64,000 bases of DNA from contig CM073897.1 of the NCBI GenBank assembly GCA_037176705.1, positions 39,645,488 to 39,709,487 of the forward strand, given 5' to 3'. The position numbers and the translations under genes are program-made. How positions within the stretch are numbered: position 1 is the stretch's first letter; every line of letters begins with the position of its first letter. Below the pieces are notes generated by a model. That model was not told the DNA's origin. It saw only the letters and a program-made list of their open reading frames with translations, and searched no databases. The DNA comes from Molossus alvarezi (Eukaryota > Chordata > Mammalia > Chiroptera > Molossidae). Below are positions 34,516 to 46,589 of this stretch, piece after piece.

Positions 34516-34754
34516 GTTAGGTGCTGCAAACCATTTTTGAACAAGGATCTATACCTATTGCATTAGTTATTTAGCGTTTGGGGAAGTTATCTAACTGAAA
34601 TTCAACTTGATGATTAAATCATTATACGTATTATCACATAGAAGCAGCTTTCAGAGTCCACAGTAGGGGTGGTGGCGGTGCTGGTAAAGTTGGCATGATA
34701 CACTGGAGCTGTCATTTATGTTGCCATTCCACTTTGTAGTTTTCTACCATTTAT

Positions 34755-37105
34755 TTTTATCTTTTATTTTATTTATTTTTAATTTTTTAATTTATTAAAT
34801 TATAGTTTACATTAAAAAATTTTTATAATAGGTTTACAGCATAGTGGTTAGACAATCATATACTTTACAAGTGTTTCCCCTGATATTTCTGGTACTAAAT
34901 TGGGACCATACATGATTATGACCATTTTATTGACTATGGTATTTCCTATGCTGTACTTTACATCCCCATGACTATTTTGTAACTACCAATCCATAATTCT
35001 CAATCCCTTTGTCTGTTTCACCAAGACTCCCTGCAATCTTCCCCTCTGGAAACCACTAGGCTGTTCTCTGTGTCTATGAGTCTGTTTCTGTTTTGTTTGT
35101 TTCTTTATATTGTTCTTTAGAGTCCACCTTTAAATGAAATCATATGGTATTTTTTTTCGTTGACTGACTTATTTTACTTAGCATAATACCCTCTAAGTCT
35201 ATCTATGCTGTCACAAATAGTAAGATTTTTGTTTTTTTAGTGACTGAGCAATATTCCATTGCATATATGTTCCACCACATTTTTATCCACTCATCCATTG
35301 ATGGGCACTTGGGTTGCTTCCGTAGCTTACCTATTATAAATAACACTGCAATGGACACAGGAGTGTATATATTTTTTTCAATTAGTGTTTTGGGTTCTTC
35401 AGATACATACCCAGAAGTGGAGTCACTTGGTCATAAGACAGTTACATTTTTAAATTTTTGAGGAAACCCCATATTGTTTTCCACAATTGCTGTACCAATC
35501 TGCTTTCCTACTAATAGTGCAGAAAGATTCCCTTTCCTCCACGTTGTCACCAACACTTAATTTGTTGATTTATTGATGATAGCCATTCTGACAGGTGTGA
35601 GGTGATATCTCACTGTGATTTTAGTTTGCATTTCTCTGATGATTAGTGATGTTGAGCATCTTTTTGTATATCTATTGGCCATCTGTATGTCTTCTTGGAG
35701 AAGTGTCTATTCAGGTCCTCTGCCCATTTTTTAATTATATTGTTTTGTGTTGTTGTTGTTGAGCTGTATGAATTCTTTATAAATTTTGGAAATTAACCTC
35801 TTATCAGATGTATCATTGGTGAATATATTCTTCCCTTCAGTGGGTTGCTTTTTCATTTTGTTGCATATATCTACTTTTTAGTTTGATATAGTCCCATATG
35901 TTTATTTTTTCTTTTATTTCCCTTGCCTGAGGAGATGTATCAGAAAAAATATTAAGAAAACATCCAAGATTTTACTGCCTCTGTTTTCTTCTAGGATTTT
36001 TATGGTAATTAGTTTTAAATATAAGTCTTTGATACTTTTTTACTTTATTCTTGTACATGGTATATGATTTTATTCTAGTTTTATTTTTTTGCATTACCTA
36101 TCCAATTTTCCCACAATCATTTATTGAATAGACTTTATCCCATTGTATATTCTTACTTCATTTGATAAATATTAATTAACCTTATAGACATGGGTTGATT
36201 TCTGGGCTGTTTATTCTATTGATTTGTATGTCTGTTTTTATGCAGTACCATGCTGTTTTGATTAATATACCCTGTAGTATTCTTTTATATCAGGTAGCAT
36301 GATTTCTCCAATTTTGTTCTTCTTTTTTAAGATTGCTGTGGTTATTCTGGGTCTATTGTTGTTCCATATAGAGTTTTGGATTATTTATTCTAAATCTGTG
36401 AAATATGGCATTGGTATTTTGGTAGGAATTGCATTAAATCTGTAAATTGCTTTGAATAGTATGACCATTTAAACATTTGTAATTCTTCTTATCCATGAGC
36501 ACAGCATATGCTTTCATTTATTTCTGTATTCTATATCTGTATTTCTTTCTTTAGTGTCTTATAATTTTCTCAGTATAGGTCTTTTACCTTCTTGGTTAAA
36601 TTTGTCCCTAAATATTTGATTTTGTTTGATGCAATTGTAAATGGAATTATTTCCTTAGTTACTCTTTCTGATAGCTTATTATTGGTGTATAAAAATGCAA
36701 CCAATTTGTGGATATTTATTTTGTATCCTGTTTCTTTACTATATTTATTTATCAATTCCAATATTTTTTGGTGGAATCTTTAGAGTTATCTATAGAGAGT
36801 ATTATGTCATTTGCAAACAATTTTACTTCTTTCTTTCCAACATGGATGTATTTGTTTCTTCTTCCTGTCTGATTGCTATGGCTAGGACTTTCAGTACAAT
36901 GTTGAATAAGAGTGGGGGAAGTAGACATACCTATCTTATTCCTATTCTAAAGAGAAATGCTTTTAGTTTTGTTTCCTATTGAATATGATGTTGGCTGAGT
37001 AATTCTCAAAAATGGCCTTTATTATGTTGAGGTATGTTCCCTCTATTCCCACTTTGCTGAGAGTTTTTATCATAAATGGGTGCTGGGTTTTCTCAAAAGC
37101 TTTTT
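34755..37105 (-). mobile_element. Older L1 LINE, 3' part
   Basis: Minus-strand L1 3'UTR (from 34755, T-rich tail) and the C-terminal part of ORF2. Recognised by 'tattccattgcatatatgtt', 'ccactcatccattgatgggc', 'gacaggtgtgaggtgatatc'. Towards the right it reaches the reverse-transcriptase catalytic motif: minus-strand codons at 36806-36817 read F-A-N-D where active L1s have F/Y-A-D-D, so one catalytic aspartate is lost. Many stops break the frame. The element continues at 38735-39302 on the far side of a younger L1. Confidence 0.9.
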
Positions 37106-38734
37106 TTAAAAAATTAATTTATTAATTTTTGTAACAGATGTTTCTCCTTTCCACCCCACTGATTCCCCCCTCCCCGCCCTCTCCTCCCTGTCCCCAACTT
37201 TGTTGTCTATGTTCATTCTTCATGCATACATGTATATACGTTCTGTGGTTTATCTCTTCCCCACCACCCCCTCTTCTGGGGATTGTCAGTCTGTACCCCA
37301 CTTACACGTCTTTGAGACTACCCCATTCCTCAGACTGTTATGTTTATTATATTCCACAAATAAGGGGGATCATATAAACCTTGTTTTTTTCTGTTTGGCT
37401 TTTTTCACTTAAGATAACATTTTCCATGTTCCTCCATGTCGTCTCAAAGGATAAGAGATCTTGCTTTCTTACAGCTGCATAGTAATCCATTGTGTTTATG
37501 TACCACAGCTTTTTTATCCATTCATCTACTGATGGACACTTGAGCTATTTCCAGATCTTAGCTATTGTAAATAGTGCTGCTACAAACATGGGGGTACATA
37601 TATTCTTTCTGATTGGTGTTTCAGGCTACTTAGGGTATAGTCCTAGAAGTGGGATCACTGGGTCAAATGGTAATTCAATTTTTAATTTTTTGAGGTAACA
37701 CCATATTCTTTTCCATAGTGGCTTCACCAGTCTGCATTCTCACTAGCAGTGTACTAGAGTCCCTTTTTCTCCACACCCTCGCCAACACTCATTGTTTGAT
37801 CATTTGTTGATGGTGGCCATTGTGACAGGTGTGAGGTGATACCTCATTGTTGTTTCAATTTGCATCTCTCTGTAGATTAGTGATGTTGAGTATGTCTTCA
37901 TATGTCTCTTAGCCATTTGTATGTCCTGTTTGGAAAGGTGTCTATTTAGTTCCTCTGCCCATTTTTTAAATGGGTTCTTTGTCTTCCTTTTTTTGAGTTG
38001 TAAAAGCACTCTCTATATATTGGAAATTAACCACTTATCTGATATATCATTGGCAATTATGCTCTTCCAAACAGTGGATTGCCTTTCCATTTTGATGATT
38101 GTTTCTTTTGCTGTGCAGAAGCTTTTGAGTTTGATGTAGTTTCATGTGTTCATTTTCTCCTTTGTTTCTGTTGCCTTGGTGATGTATCAGTAAAAATTCT
38201 GTTGCGTATAATGTCTGACATTTTGTTGCCTACAGTTTCTTCTAGGATTTTTATGAATTCACAGGTCACATTTAAATCTTTTATTTATTTGAGTTTATTC
38301 TTGTGTATGGTGTAAGTTGATGGTCTAGTTTCATTTTTTTGCATGTAGCTGTCCAATTTTCCCAACACCATTTATTAAAGAGGCTGTCTTTACTCTATTG
38401 TATGCTTTTGCCACCTTTGTCAAATATTAATTGAGCATATTGCCTTGGGTCCATTTCTGGGTTCTCTGTTCTGTTCCACTGGTCTATATGCCTGTTCATG
38501 TGCGAGTACCAGGCTGTTTTGAGTACAGTGGCTTTGTAGTATAACCTGAAATCTGGTAATGTGATCCCTCCAACTTTGTTCTTCTTTTTCAAGATTGCTG
38601 TGGCTATTCGAGGTCGTTTTTGGTTGCATATGAACTTTTGAAGTATTTGTTCTAATTCTGTGAAGTATGTCATTGGTATTTTGATGGGGATTGCATTGAA
38701 TCTATAGATTGCTTTGGGTAGTATGGACATTTTG
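37106..38734 (-). mobile_element. Younger L1 LINE nested in the older one
   Basis: 5'-truncated minus-strand L1 of about 1.63 kb: 3'UTR (C-rich, 37140-37390) then the ORF2 C-terminal third. It is flanked by the perfect 13-bp target duplication tcaaaagcttttt at 37093-37105 and 38735-38747. Those bases are native to the older L1's 'AFDK' region, proving insertion into it. Its ORF2 part is better preserved than the host copy's but still has frame breaks (open stretches at 37800-38009 and 38395-38799). Confidence 0.95.
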
Positions 38735-38799
38735 TCAAAAGCTTTTTCTGTGTCTATTGACATGATCGTATCAATAATTTTGTTCATGTGGTATATCAT
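38395..38799 (-). pseudogene. Composite L1 ORF2 fragment across the nested junction
   Basis: 134-residue open frame on the minus strand. The first about 23 residues (…TEKAFDK) are reverse-transcriptase sequence of the older L1; the rest, starting MSILPKA and containing NQKRPRIA and DFRLYYKA, is the ORF2 C-terminal region of the younger L1. The fusion skips the catalytic FADD region and everything between. It arose because the younger insertion joined in frame. It has no promoter and no complete domain, and is not expected to make a working protein. Confidence 0.85.
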
Positions 38800-39302
38800 G
38801 TTAATTGATTTCCAGGTATTGTACTAAGCTTACATCCTTAGAATACATCCCATTTGATCATGGTGTGTGATCTTTTTAATGCATTGCTGAATTTATTTGC
38901 TAATATTTTGTTGAGGAATTTTAAATGTATGTTCATTCGGGATATTGGCCTATAATTTTCTTTCTTTGTAGTGTCTTTATCTGGTTTTGGAATTAAGATA
39001 ATGCTGGCCTCATAAAATGAACTTGGGAGTCTTTCCTTCTTGCGAATTTGTTGGAATGGTTTGAAAAGAATAGGTATTAGTTCTTCTTTGAATGTTTGGT
39101 GAAACTTTCTGGTCGTGCCATCTGGTCCAGGACTTTTGTTTGTTGGAAGTTTTTTAATTACTGCTTCAGTCTGTTTGATTACTGTAATCAGTGAGTTCAG
39201 ATTTTCTTTCTTCTTGATTCAGTTGGAAATTGCATGTTGGTAGGAATTTATCCATTACTTCCAGATTGTCCAGTTTGTTGGCATATAGTTGTTCATTCAA
39301 CA
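38735..39302 (-). mobile_element. Older L1 LINE, 5' remainder
   Basis: Continuation of the older L1: minus-strand reverse-transcriptase DNA with 'EKAFDK' at the junction, then 'gggatattggcctataattt' and 'ctggccagg'-type RT phrases to about 39302 ('ggcatatagttgttcattc'), where the element is truncated at its 5' end. Confidence 0.9.
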
Positions 39303-39319
39303 ACTTTTTTTTAACTTGA

Positions 39320-39898
39320 CCCTGACTAAAGGCCACTGAAGCCAACAAAGTAAGAATTCCTTTTTGTTGGATTATTTTTCCATTTTTTAAGCAAATCTTC
39401 ACTGAGTAACAACCATGTTTCAGGCATCAGCTAGACATGGGTAATGTAGCTATAGAAAACTAAAAAATGCTTTTAGACATGTAATCATATTTTAATGATG
39501 GAAACTTTGTACCTGAGAGAAATTGTTTTACTAACCCTTAGTCACAAATTAAGTGTATGCTAAAATTTCAGAATAAGAGTTTCCTGTTAATTAAGACATA
39601 ACATTAAGAAATTATAAATTCCTATGCTCAAATGCATTATCTTCTTTCCAAAACAATTATTTTATCTGCCCAGAGGCAGAAAAGCAGTAAGCAAAGATTT
39701 CATTGTAAATGTGAACATTTTCCGTGACAATCAGAATTATAGTAAGGAAAAAAATTATTTTGATTGAAACTTGTCAGTAATCAGCTACTGCTATATGATC
39801 TTCTTAAAGACAAAATTAGTATCAAATTTGAAATGTATTGGTATTTAAGGAACACATCTTAGATTGATTGTCAAGAAGGCTTCATAAAGTAACAACTC
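39320..39898. other. Non-genic sequence
   Basis: AT-rich unique DNA. At 39395-39450 'cactgagtaacaaccatgtt' and 'tcaggcatcagctagacatg' look like the unassigned ancient repeat. Confidence 0.4.
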
Positions 39899-39915
39899 TA
39901 AAGTTTCATAACTTA

Positions 39916-40165
39916 GCCCTGGTCAGTTTTGCTCAGCGGTTAGAGCGTTGGCCTGCGGACCAGAGAGTTCCAGGTTCGGTTCCTGCTAAGGGTACATACC
40001 TCAGTTGCAGTTTGTCCCCGGCCCTGGTTGGGGTCGTGTGGGTGGCAACCACTTGATGTGTCTCTCTCACATCAATGTTTCTCTCTCTCTCTTTCCCCAT
40101 CTCTCCTTCCCACTCTATTTGAAGATAAATGCAAAAAGGTCCTCGACTGAGGATAAAAAAAATCA
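39916..40165 (+). mobile_element. VES SINE (long form)
   Basis: 'gccctggtcagttttgctca', 'caggttcggttcctgctaag' (box B), (CT)n body, 'gtcctcgactgaggataaaa' ending. A 17-bp target duplication with two mismatches flanks it (39899-39915 and 40166-40182, core aaag..tc...actta). The frames across it are SINE sequence. Confidence 0.94.
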
Positions 40166-40182
40166 TAAAGTCTCAAAACTTA

Positions 40183-40865
40183 GACTATTATATAAAATAA
40201 ATATTTCTGAATATGTAAATGATCCTTCATAAATAAAAGTTCTTGTTGAATCCTGATAGTATATGCAGTAATTTATATATAATATGTATATTTTACATTG
40301 TTTAATAAAGTTACATGATATATAGTATGTGATATATTTTTTCCTTAGTATTTCGCTGTTACTGTTATTAAAAATATAATCTTATGTTGATTCCCGACTA
40401 TGGAGGAGTAACAAAAACCACATGGTTGAAAATTTGCTGAATACAATTCACAAGTAGAATAAAGCATATGTGGATAACTGAGGAACGGTTCTGTCAGACA
40501 TGCTGAACATCTGTTGGGAGCACAGATGTTAACTGCTATTGGGAGAAGACAGCATATTAATTCATAGCAATTATTTCAAATGGTTGGAAGACTTCAGGTT
40601 GACAAGACACATTTGTTTTCCTTTACCTTCCTTTCTTTCTCTTTTTTAAAGTCAGCAGGTATTTCATGGAAATGTGCAAGCAATTCACTGTGGAAAAGTG
40701 ACAGGCTCATCATTTAGAGCACACACTTTGACATGTTGGTGATAGGAAACGTCTGGAGCAGTCAGTCTGTCTTGGCCTGATGTAGCCCTAAAGGGTTGTA
40801 CAGGAATGTTAAGTAGCACAGAGTATGAAGGTGAAGCTGATGGTAACAATAATAACAATTACAAT
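40183..40865. other. Non-genic AT-rich sequence
   Basis: No gene and no repeat recognised; TA-rich near 40260-40380. Confidence 0.45.
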
Positions 40866-40869
40866 AGTA

Positions 40870-41090
40870 ATAATAAATAACCCTGGCACGGTGCTTACTC
40901 TTATTTTACACGGATTAACGCATTTTATCCCTCAACATGTATATGAGGTAGATTGTATTATAATCTCAATAAATGAGGGAACAGAAGAGCAGATAGTGAA
41001 GTAAACAGATGGCACCTGGTAGAGCTGAAGATAAACTCAGGCCGTGGGGTCTCGAGAGCCTGTGCTCTTACCCACTAAGCTTTAACTTGA
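40870..41090 (-). repeat. MIR SINE relic
   Basis: Reversed, near full-length: 'accctggcacggtgcttact', 'tgaggtagattgtattataa', 'ggtagagctgaagataaact', 'gagcctgtgctcttacccac'. Good match in order. Confidence 0.8.
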
Positions 41091-41582
41091 CGTACATAAA
41101 TGAATACATGTGTATGCAGTGGGTTATGTACACTTAAATATGATGTGTGCTTGTTTGTAAGTGTGTATAAATTATATAAAATTGTGATGTGGTCTCCTTT
41201 GCACATCTTCTGAGTCCTTTTCCTAAAATGTAGCAACAGATTTTAATGAATATAAATAATAATCCATTCATTTGTTCAGTCAGATATGAACTGTATGAAC
41301 AATATAAAACCTGTATTATTGGTAAATAAATACATTAGTAAATAAGTGAATCAATGAATAGATGTCAGAATATTAGAATTAAGAATATGAGCAAGTGAAG
41401 AATAAAGAAATGAGTTAATGTATTTCAAGGAATGTTTATTGAATGTCAACTTTAGTTCAGGAACAAAAAAAGAAAGAAGAGGGAGAGAGACACCTGAATT
41501 CATGAAGTTCGGAATAGAAGTTTGAAAAACAAAAAATGAGAACTACCTAAGTCCAGTAGAGTGTTACTGGGATAATAATCCA

Positions 41583-41745
41583 AAGGGGTACCTCAGTCCA
41601 GCTGCGTATTAGCATCAATTGGAAAACTTTCTTAAAAGAGCTATTGCCAGTGTCCCACTCTACGAAAATAGAATCCAAATCTTGAGGGCTAAGAGCTGGG
41701 CATGTGAAACTGCCCCAGATGATTCTAATGTGCAGCAGACGAGTC
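41583..41745 (+). mobile_element. MER5-like hAT-Charlie relic
   Basis: 'ctcagtccagctgcgtatta', 'gcatcaattggaaaactttc' and 'ccagatgattctaatgtgca' give the MER5-type order. The ends have decayed. The 132-residue minus-strand frame (41547-41945) crosses it and is not a gene. Confidence 0.65.
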
Positions 41746-42374
41746 TTGTGACTGCTTCTGCAGCCCTCCGAGCCCCAGGAGCCTCCGGTGCTACTGCCTT
41801 TTCTCCCTTGCCAGGCAGGGATTAAAATACTCAGCCAGACCTGTGGTGTTCTGGACTTATTGAGGATAATGGCCTTTATCGATTGAGGTTCTCTGCCTGC
41901 AGGCCTCATAGGACATTTCAGCTTCAACTTTGACTTCAGACTCATACTTCTCTAAATAGCTTCTAAATGGATTTTAAAATGCTCCATCTAAATTACTTAA
42001 AGGCTTACCTCAGCCACCCTATCAATTGCCAGAGAATGAGCTCTTGCTAACAATCAGGATTGTGTTGCACTTTGCAAGCCAAGTAAAACCTATAGCCCTT
42101 GCCCTGAGGAGTTTACCTCGGTGAAGTAGGTGTGACTGGGTACTTAAAAATACATAAAATGCTGTGGTTTGGAATTGAATCTAGAATTGAGGACTCTCTC
42201 CCTGTCGTTAGAGCTGTTAACTACTTTATTGTGCATTTCATACCATTTCAGTCCAAAGATACAGGAGCTGTAATATCTTGTGTTACTCCTACTAAGGTTT
42301 TGTACAGTGTTTGCAAATTCTGAAGATTCATTAGATGTTTTGACTCGTGTCCCTTCTGAATAATAATAATAGGT

Positions 42375-42625
42375 ACTGATTCTAATAGCTAGCACTAGTG
42401 AGCATATGTTGTGGGGTAGTCAGTCGTCTTAGTACTTTGCCTGTATTAATTTATTAAACGTTCTCAACTACCCTATGAAAGAAGCAATTTATAATTTTCA
42501 ATTTATAGATGATTAATTCATATCACAGAGACGTTATGTAATTTGTCCAAGAGCTCTAGGCATTTAAGGGGCAGATCTGAAATGCAAATTCAAGCAGTCT
42601 AGTTCCAGAGCCTGTGTGCTTAATA
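42375..42625 (-). repeat. MIR SINE relic
   Basis: 'gtattaatttattaaacgtt', 'cagagacgttatgtaatttg', 'agttccagagcctgtgtgct' in reversed MIR order. Confidence 0.7.
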
Positions 42626-42914
42626 GAAAACAGAGATGATTTGTGTCTTGGTTCTCACACTCTTAACATTCTGACATTATAAATAAATAAAAGTATTTTG
42701 CAGGTTGTTTTTTTTTTTTTACCAGATTTCCTTATATGGCAAATAATAAATACACATTAGGAATGTGCTTATAATAATATTTTGTAAATATTTTAAAAAG
42801 AGATGAAGTGAACATGTGAGTAACCTACCATGTTTCATGTTTTTGAGTTTTATAATCATATGATCACAAAAACCTAGAACTGAATGTACAACCAAACTAA
42901 TTTTAATAGATATG

Positions 42915-43010
42915 GAATTGAAAACTTAAATGATTAGTCTCAAGTTACACAACCAAGAAGTTATATAACCAGAATTGGAGCCGTGATTAACTTAGGTTTT
43001 TCCTAAGAAA
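42915..43010 (-). repeat. MIR SINE relic
   Basis: 'tagtctcaagttacacaacc' and 'aagttatataaccagaattg' give the central part of a reversed MIR. Confidence 0.5.
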
Positions 43011-43486
43011 TGGTCCTGCTTCTGATGGATGGTGAGTCCCCTCATTTTAGACTGGCACAATTAAGAGGACTTTCTGATGCATAATTCATATGTGCCATTA
43101 TGTCCTCAACATACAACATAAAAGATTCATAGAATATTTAATTAATACAGTGGAGAATCAATTGAAAAGATAACATCAAAATTAACTAGTTAAACTTCTT
43201 AATAGTACCTATTTACCTATAGTTACAAATGAGCGATGTGTGAGTGTAATTTTGAACCCAGGGAATTTAAAAATAAAATGTTACCAAAAAATGAGGATGT
43301 TAATGACTCTCCAACACAGACAACTCAATTACACAGAATGCAAACAACAATGTGTCAGTAAAGGTATATAACTCCAAGGACTAGTCTAGAGGTGAGTATG
43401 AATACTGAGGTGCAGCAGTACCCATTGTCTGGCCAGACATCTGTCTGTCTGCTTGCTGGCACTGGGCTTGGTATTGCTTCCAGAGC

Positions 43487-43512
43487 TATATATATATACA
43501 CACACACACATA
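43487..43512. repeat. (TA)n(CA)n simple repeat
   Basis: Short composite dinucleotide run. Confidence 0.9.
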
Positions 43513-43679
43513 CATGCACATTGCATTACATGTATAGCAATATGAATTTTATATATTATATTGCAATATAAGTACATTCCAATAAAAATGCCTAAATAAT
43601 TTAATAAATAGGTGATTCCTTTTTTATGTATGTGATATGGACACTGAAGTGTGTAAGTAACACCAACTAATAGCTCTCA

Positions 43680-43880
43680 CTTTATAACACAAGCAGACAC
43701 TGTTCTGGGTGCTTTATTATATGATCTCTTTTAACCCTTACAACAATCCTATTTTCTCCACTTTGCAACTAAAGAAACTAACATTCTGATAGGTTACTAC
43801 ATTTTTGAACTAACATAGCTAATGTTAGATGTGAGGTTTCATTTCCTGTTCATGTTCCTTCTACAGTTTTCCATAGCCTC
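43680..43880 (-). repeat. MIR SINE relic
   Basis: 'gttctgggtgctttattata', 'acccttacaacaatcctatt', then 'actaaagaaactaacattct'. Reversed MIR 3' half and core. Confidence 0.65.
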
Positions 43881-43928
43881 CAAAGAAATACGAGATTTAA
43901 AGTAAGTCTTACAATTTGGAAAGAGGAT

Positions 43929-43951
43929 CTCTCTCTCTCTCTCTCTCTCTC
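43929..43951. repeat. (CT)n microsatellite
   Basis: About 11 CT units. Confidence 0.95.
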
Positions 43952-44159
43952 AATACTATTTCATAAAAATCAGGAGTGGCAAAATAAAAGTATGCTCTTT
44001 ACATGTTATATTCTATTCCTCCACGTGTCCCAGACATGGGCTGTGATCCACATAAACCAGGTTGCAATATATGTGCACTTATTCCATTTCCCAGTGTGAC
44101 TCCAGCCCTTTCTCTTCCGATATAGTTTCTCCAACTGCAAGTAAGTGAAAGTGATATCA

Positions 44160-44435
44160 TTATAAAAATGGTCCAAATTATTTTTGCATTTATTTACTGG
44201 TTTATTTTTATTCATTTACAAGCATTGGCGCTTAGTAAAGCGTGTCTTGCGGCCGGTCTCAATATTTTGCCATGGCACAGATGTCATGCTTCTTTGAAAA
44301 CCATGCTTAGTTTATTATTAGACTTGGCAAGTTTATTGTTATGGTTGTCGTGCTTTGTATTTATTGGGTCGGTTCCTTGGTTGCTTTTAATTTGGTTCAT
44401 TATTTGTGTGGACTGTATACTTTTGTTTTGATTTT
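44160..44435. other. Unique sequence with an 87-residue open frame
   Basis: The plus-strand frame 44168-44431 is hydrophobic (many L, I, F, W) and resembles no family I know. T-rich DNA gives hydrophobic frames by chance, so I do not call a gene. Confidence 0.2.
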
Positions 44436-44439
44436 AATA

Positions 44440-44560
44440 TATATCCCTAGTCCTGTTCCTGGGGATTCTGATCAGTAAGGACAAGTCCCCCAAGTTTGTA
44501 TTTGTAAAAATGTCCTTGGGTCATTTGATGCACAGCCAGGTTGGGAACCAACTCCAGACA
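44440..44560 (+). mobile_element. MER5-like hAT-Charlie fragment
   Basis: 'ggggattctgatcagtaagg', 'gtttgtatttgtaaaaatgt' and 'caggttgggaaccaactcc' are the distal half of a MER5-type element. The 5' half is missing or decayed. Confidence 0.6.
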
Positions 44561-45329
44561 CAAGGCAATGTCCCCTTCTCCATGATGCCGTTAGTGATTC
44601 TTCTCCACTGCTTCTTCCTGTCAATGTAACAGTGTCTTCTTCCATTGCACAGCAAGCAATAAAAATAAGAGGTTTCCGGTACTCAGAGACTTCATTTCGT
44701 CCTTGCTCCTATAAAAGATGAGAGCAGTTACCAAAAAATGGCTCAATCATTTTTAAAATGTCAGGTCTTGGCTCTCATAGGATCCTTTACCACAGAAGAG
44801 CATCCATATTTCTTCTAGTTCCCCCAATAATAATACTAAAAATAAAATAAAATGAAATAAAAAAGACTCTTTCTGACTCTCATTCATGGCCAACTTTAAT
44901 TCATAACAGTCAGTATTAATTCAGGCCTAAGACCCTGGGGAAAGCTAACAAATGCCTAGATTTTTTTTTTCCTTCAACATTTGATTTTCTCATGTTCCAC
45001 CAAGGTTTGCTAAATCTATTTAGTCCAGATTCCAGCCTCAGGCATGTTTAAATGTGTTAGTTTAATACTCTGCCATCTCTTCTTTAGATTCTTTATGGAG
45101 GATAGATAGTTTTATATTAAGAAACCATGATAAACTGTTTCCTGACAAGGAAAAGATTGATTCTGGGAACCTCCATCAAACACACAATTTATTGTTCTCA
45201 TTTTGTCCTGAAATCACAAAATGTCTAGAGAAATATATCTGCAGGGTCTCCCCTTTAAGGATACTGGTATGAAAGGAATGTTAACAATATTTGCTTTTCT
45301 ATATCTCAGCCTATGAGATCGAAAAGATT

Positions 45330-45540
45330 ATACAAATTAGCAGATTGTCTTGAATCCAGCATAGAAAATCCAGGGGGACGTTACCAGAAGCTGACCTGCG
45401 AAATCACCAGAGCTAACACTACTGAGCTATCTGATCTCCAAGAAATCACTTACAATTCTGAAACCTTAATATTTCTCTCTGTAAAATGGACATAATAATA
45501 TGTTATAAGTTATTGAAGTGGTTTACTGAAGTAATGAATA
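45330..45540 (+). repeat. Possible MIR relic
   Basis: 'ctctctgtaaaatggacata' near 45477 is a MIR core phrase; the flanks are weak. The 60-residue frame here is chance. Confidence 0.4.
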
Positions 45541-45879
45541 TCGTCAAAATATAATTTTAAATAGATAAAAACAGACTTTTATACAAATAGAAAATGAAAT
45601 GTGTTAACAAGTTATTAAATCACTAATAAGGAAACTTGAAAGATGTTCTAGTACTAAGAACTGTGTATTTACATGAGCTTTGTTTAAATAAAAAAATGTT
45701 AGACTAAGATTTTAGGTTAGATACAAAACTGGTTAATATTACTCAGGACCATAAAATTATACTCTTTGGGTTACTTTTACTAATTGACCTAAATCTGCAA
45801 GTTAGCATATAGCTCCCCAGTATCTGAGCTCAAATGGGCAAGTCAGATGCAACTATATCATCAACTCTAGTGCTTTGAA

Positions 45880-46378
45880 GAGTTTGTCCCAGGACCTCTG
45901 GGTGTCCTCGTGGCTCTATCTAAAGGTCACAAAATCAAAATTATTTTCATAATAATACTGAGTTTTTATTTGCCTTCCCCCTCCCCATTCACTCATGAGT
46001 GGAATTTTCCAGAGGCTACATGACGTATTATGTTGTAACAGACTGAATGTAGAAACAGAATGAGACTCCAGCTGTCTTCTCTTCAGTCAGATATCGATGA
46101 GATTTATGAAAATGTAAACCAATGCGACTGTTTTCACAAATGTTTCATTTGTTTTGGAAAATGCACTTTCTTTATTAAAATATGTAATTTATATTATTAG
46201 CATGCAATGGGTTCATTATAGTTATGTTAAAGTTAATAAGCATTTAAAAAATATCAGTTTAGATTTCTAGTACAGTAAAAATCAATATATGTAACACACC
46301 TAGCACAAACCTTTGAATTTACAACAATTTTTATAGTGTAAAAACGTTCTCAGACTAAAACATTTGAGAACTGCTATC
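45880..46378 (+). mobile_element. hAT DNA transposon relic (about 500 bp)
   Basis: 'ctcgtggctctatctaaagg', 'attattttcataataatact', 'tccagaggctacatgacgta', 'actccagctgtcttctcttc', and the right terminus 'cagactaaaacatttgagaa' with 'ctgct'. This is the order of an old eutherian hAT non-autonomous element whose exact name I will not guess. The left terminus and the 8-bp duplication are not clear. Confidence 0.7.
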
Positions 46379-46589
46379 CTAGAGAATTAAGTAAAATCAG
46401 TTAGACTTATTAAAGAATGCACCAGCAAAACATTCAAAGGACATGTTTTCTCCTCTGTTTTGCCTGAATTCCACATTTTGGACAACATTTCTAAATGGAG
46501 TTAATAGTATAACAAATGACCTGCTACAAGAGTAAAAACTCAATATTGTTTCCCTCTTCTTTCCCTCACTCTCCTAACTCTTCTTATAG

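Noticed and set aside
41547..41945. 132-residue minus-strand frame
   Set aside because: It runs across a MER5-like hAT relic and has no domain, start context or splice support.
44168..44431. Hydrophobic 87-residue frame, possible small membrane protein
   Set aside because: No family resemblance, no promoter or poly-A context; T-rich sequence produces such frames by chance.
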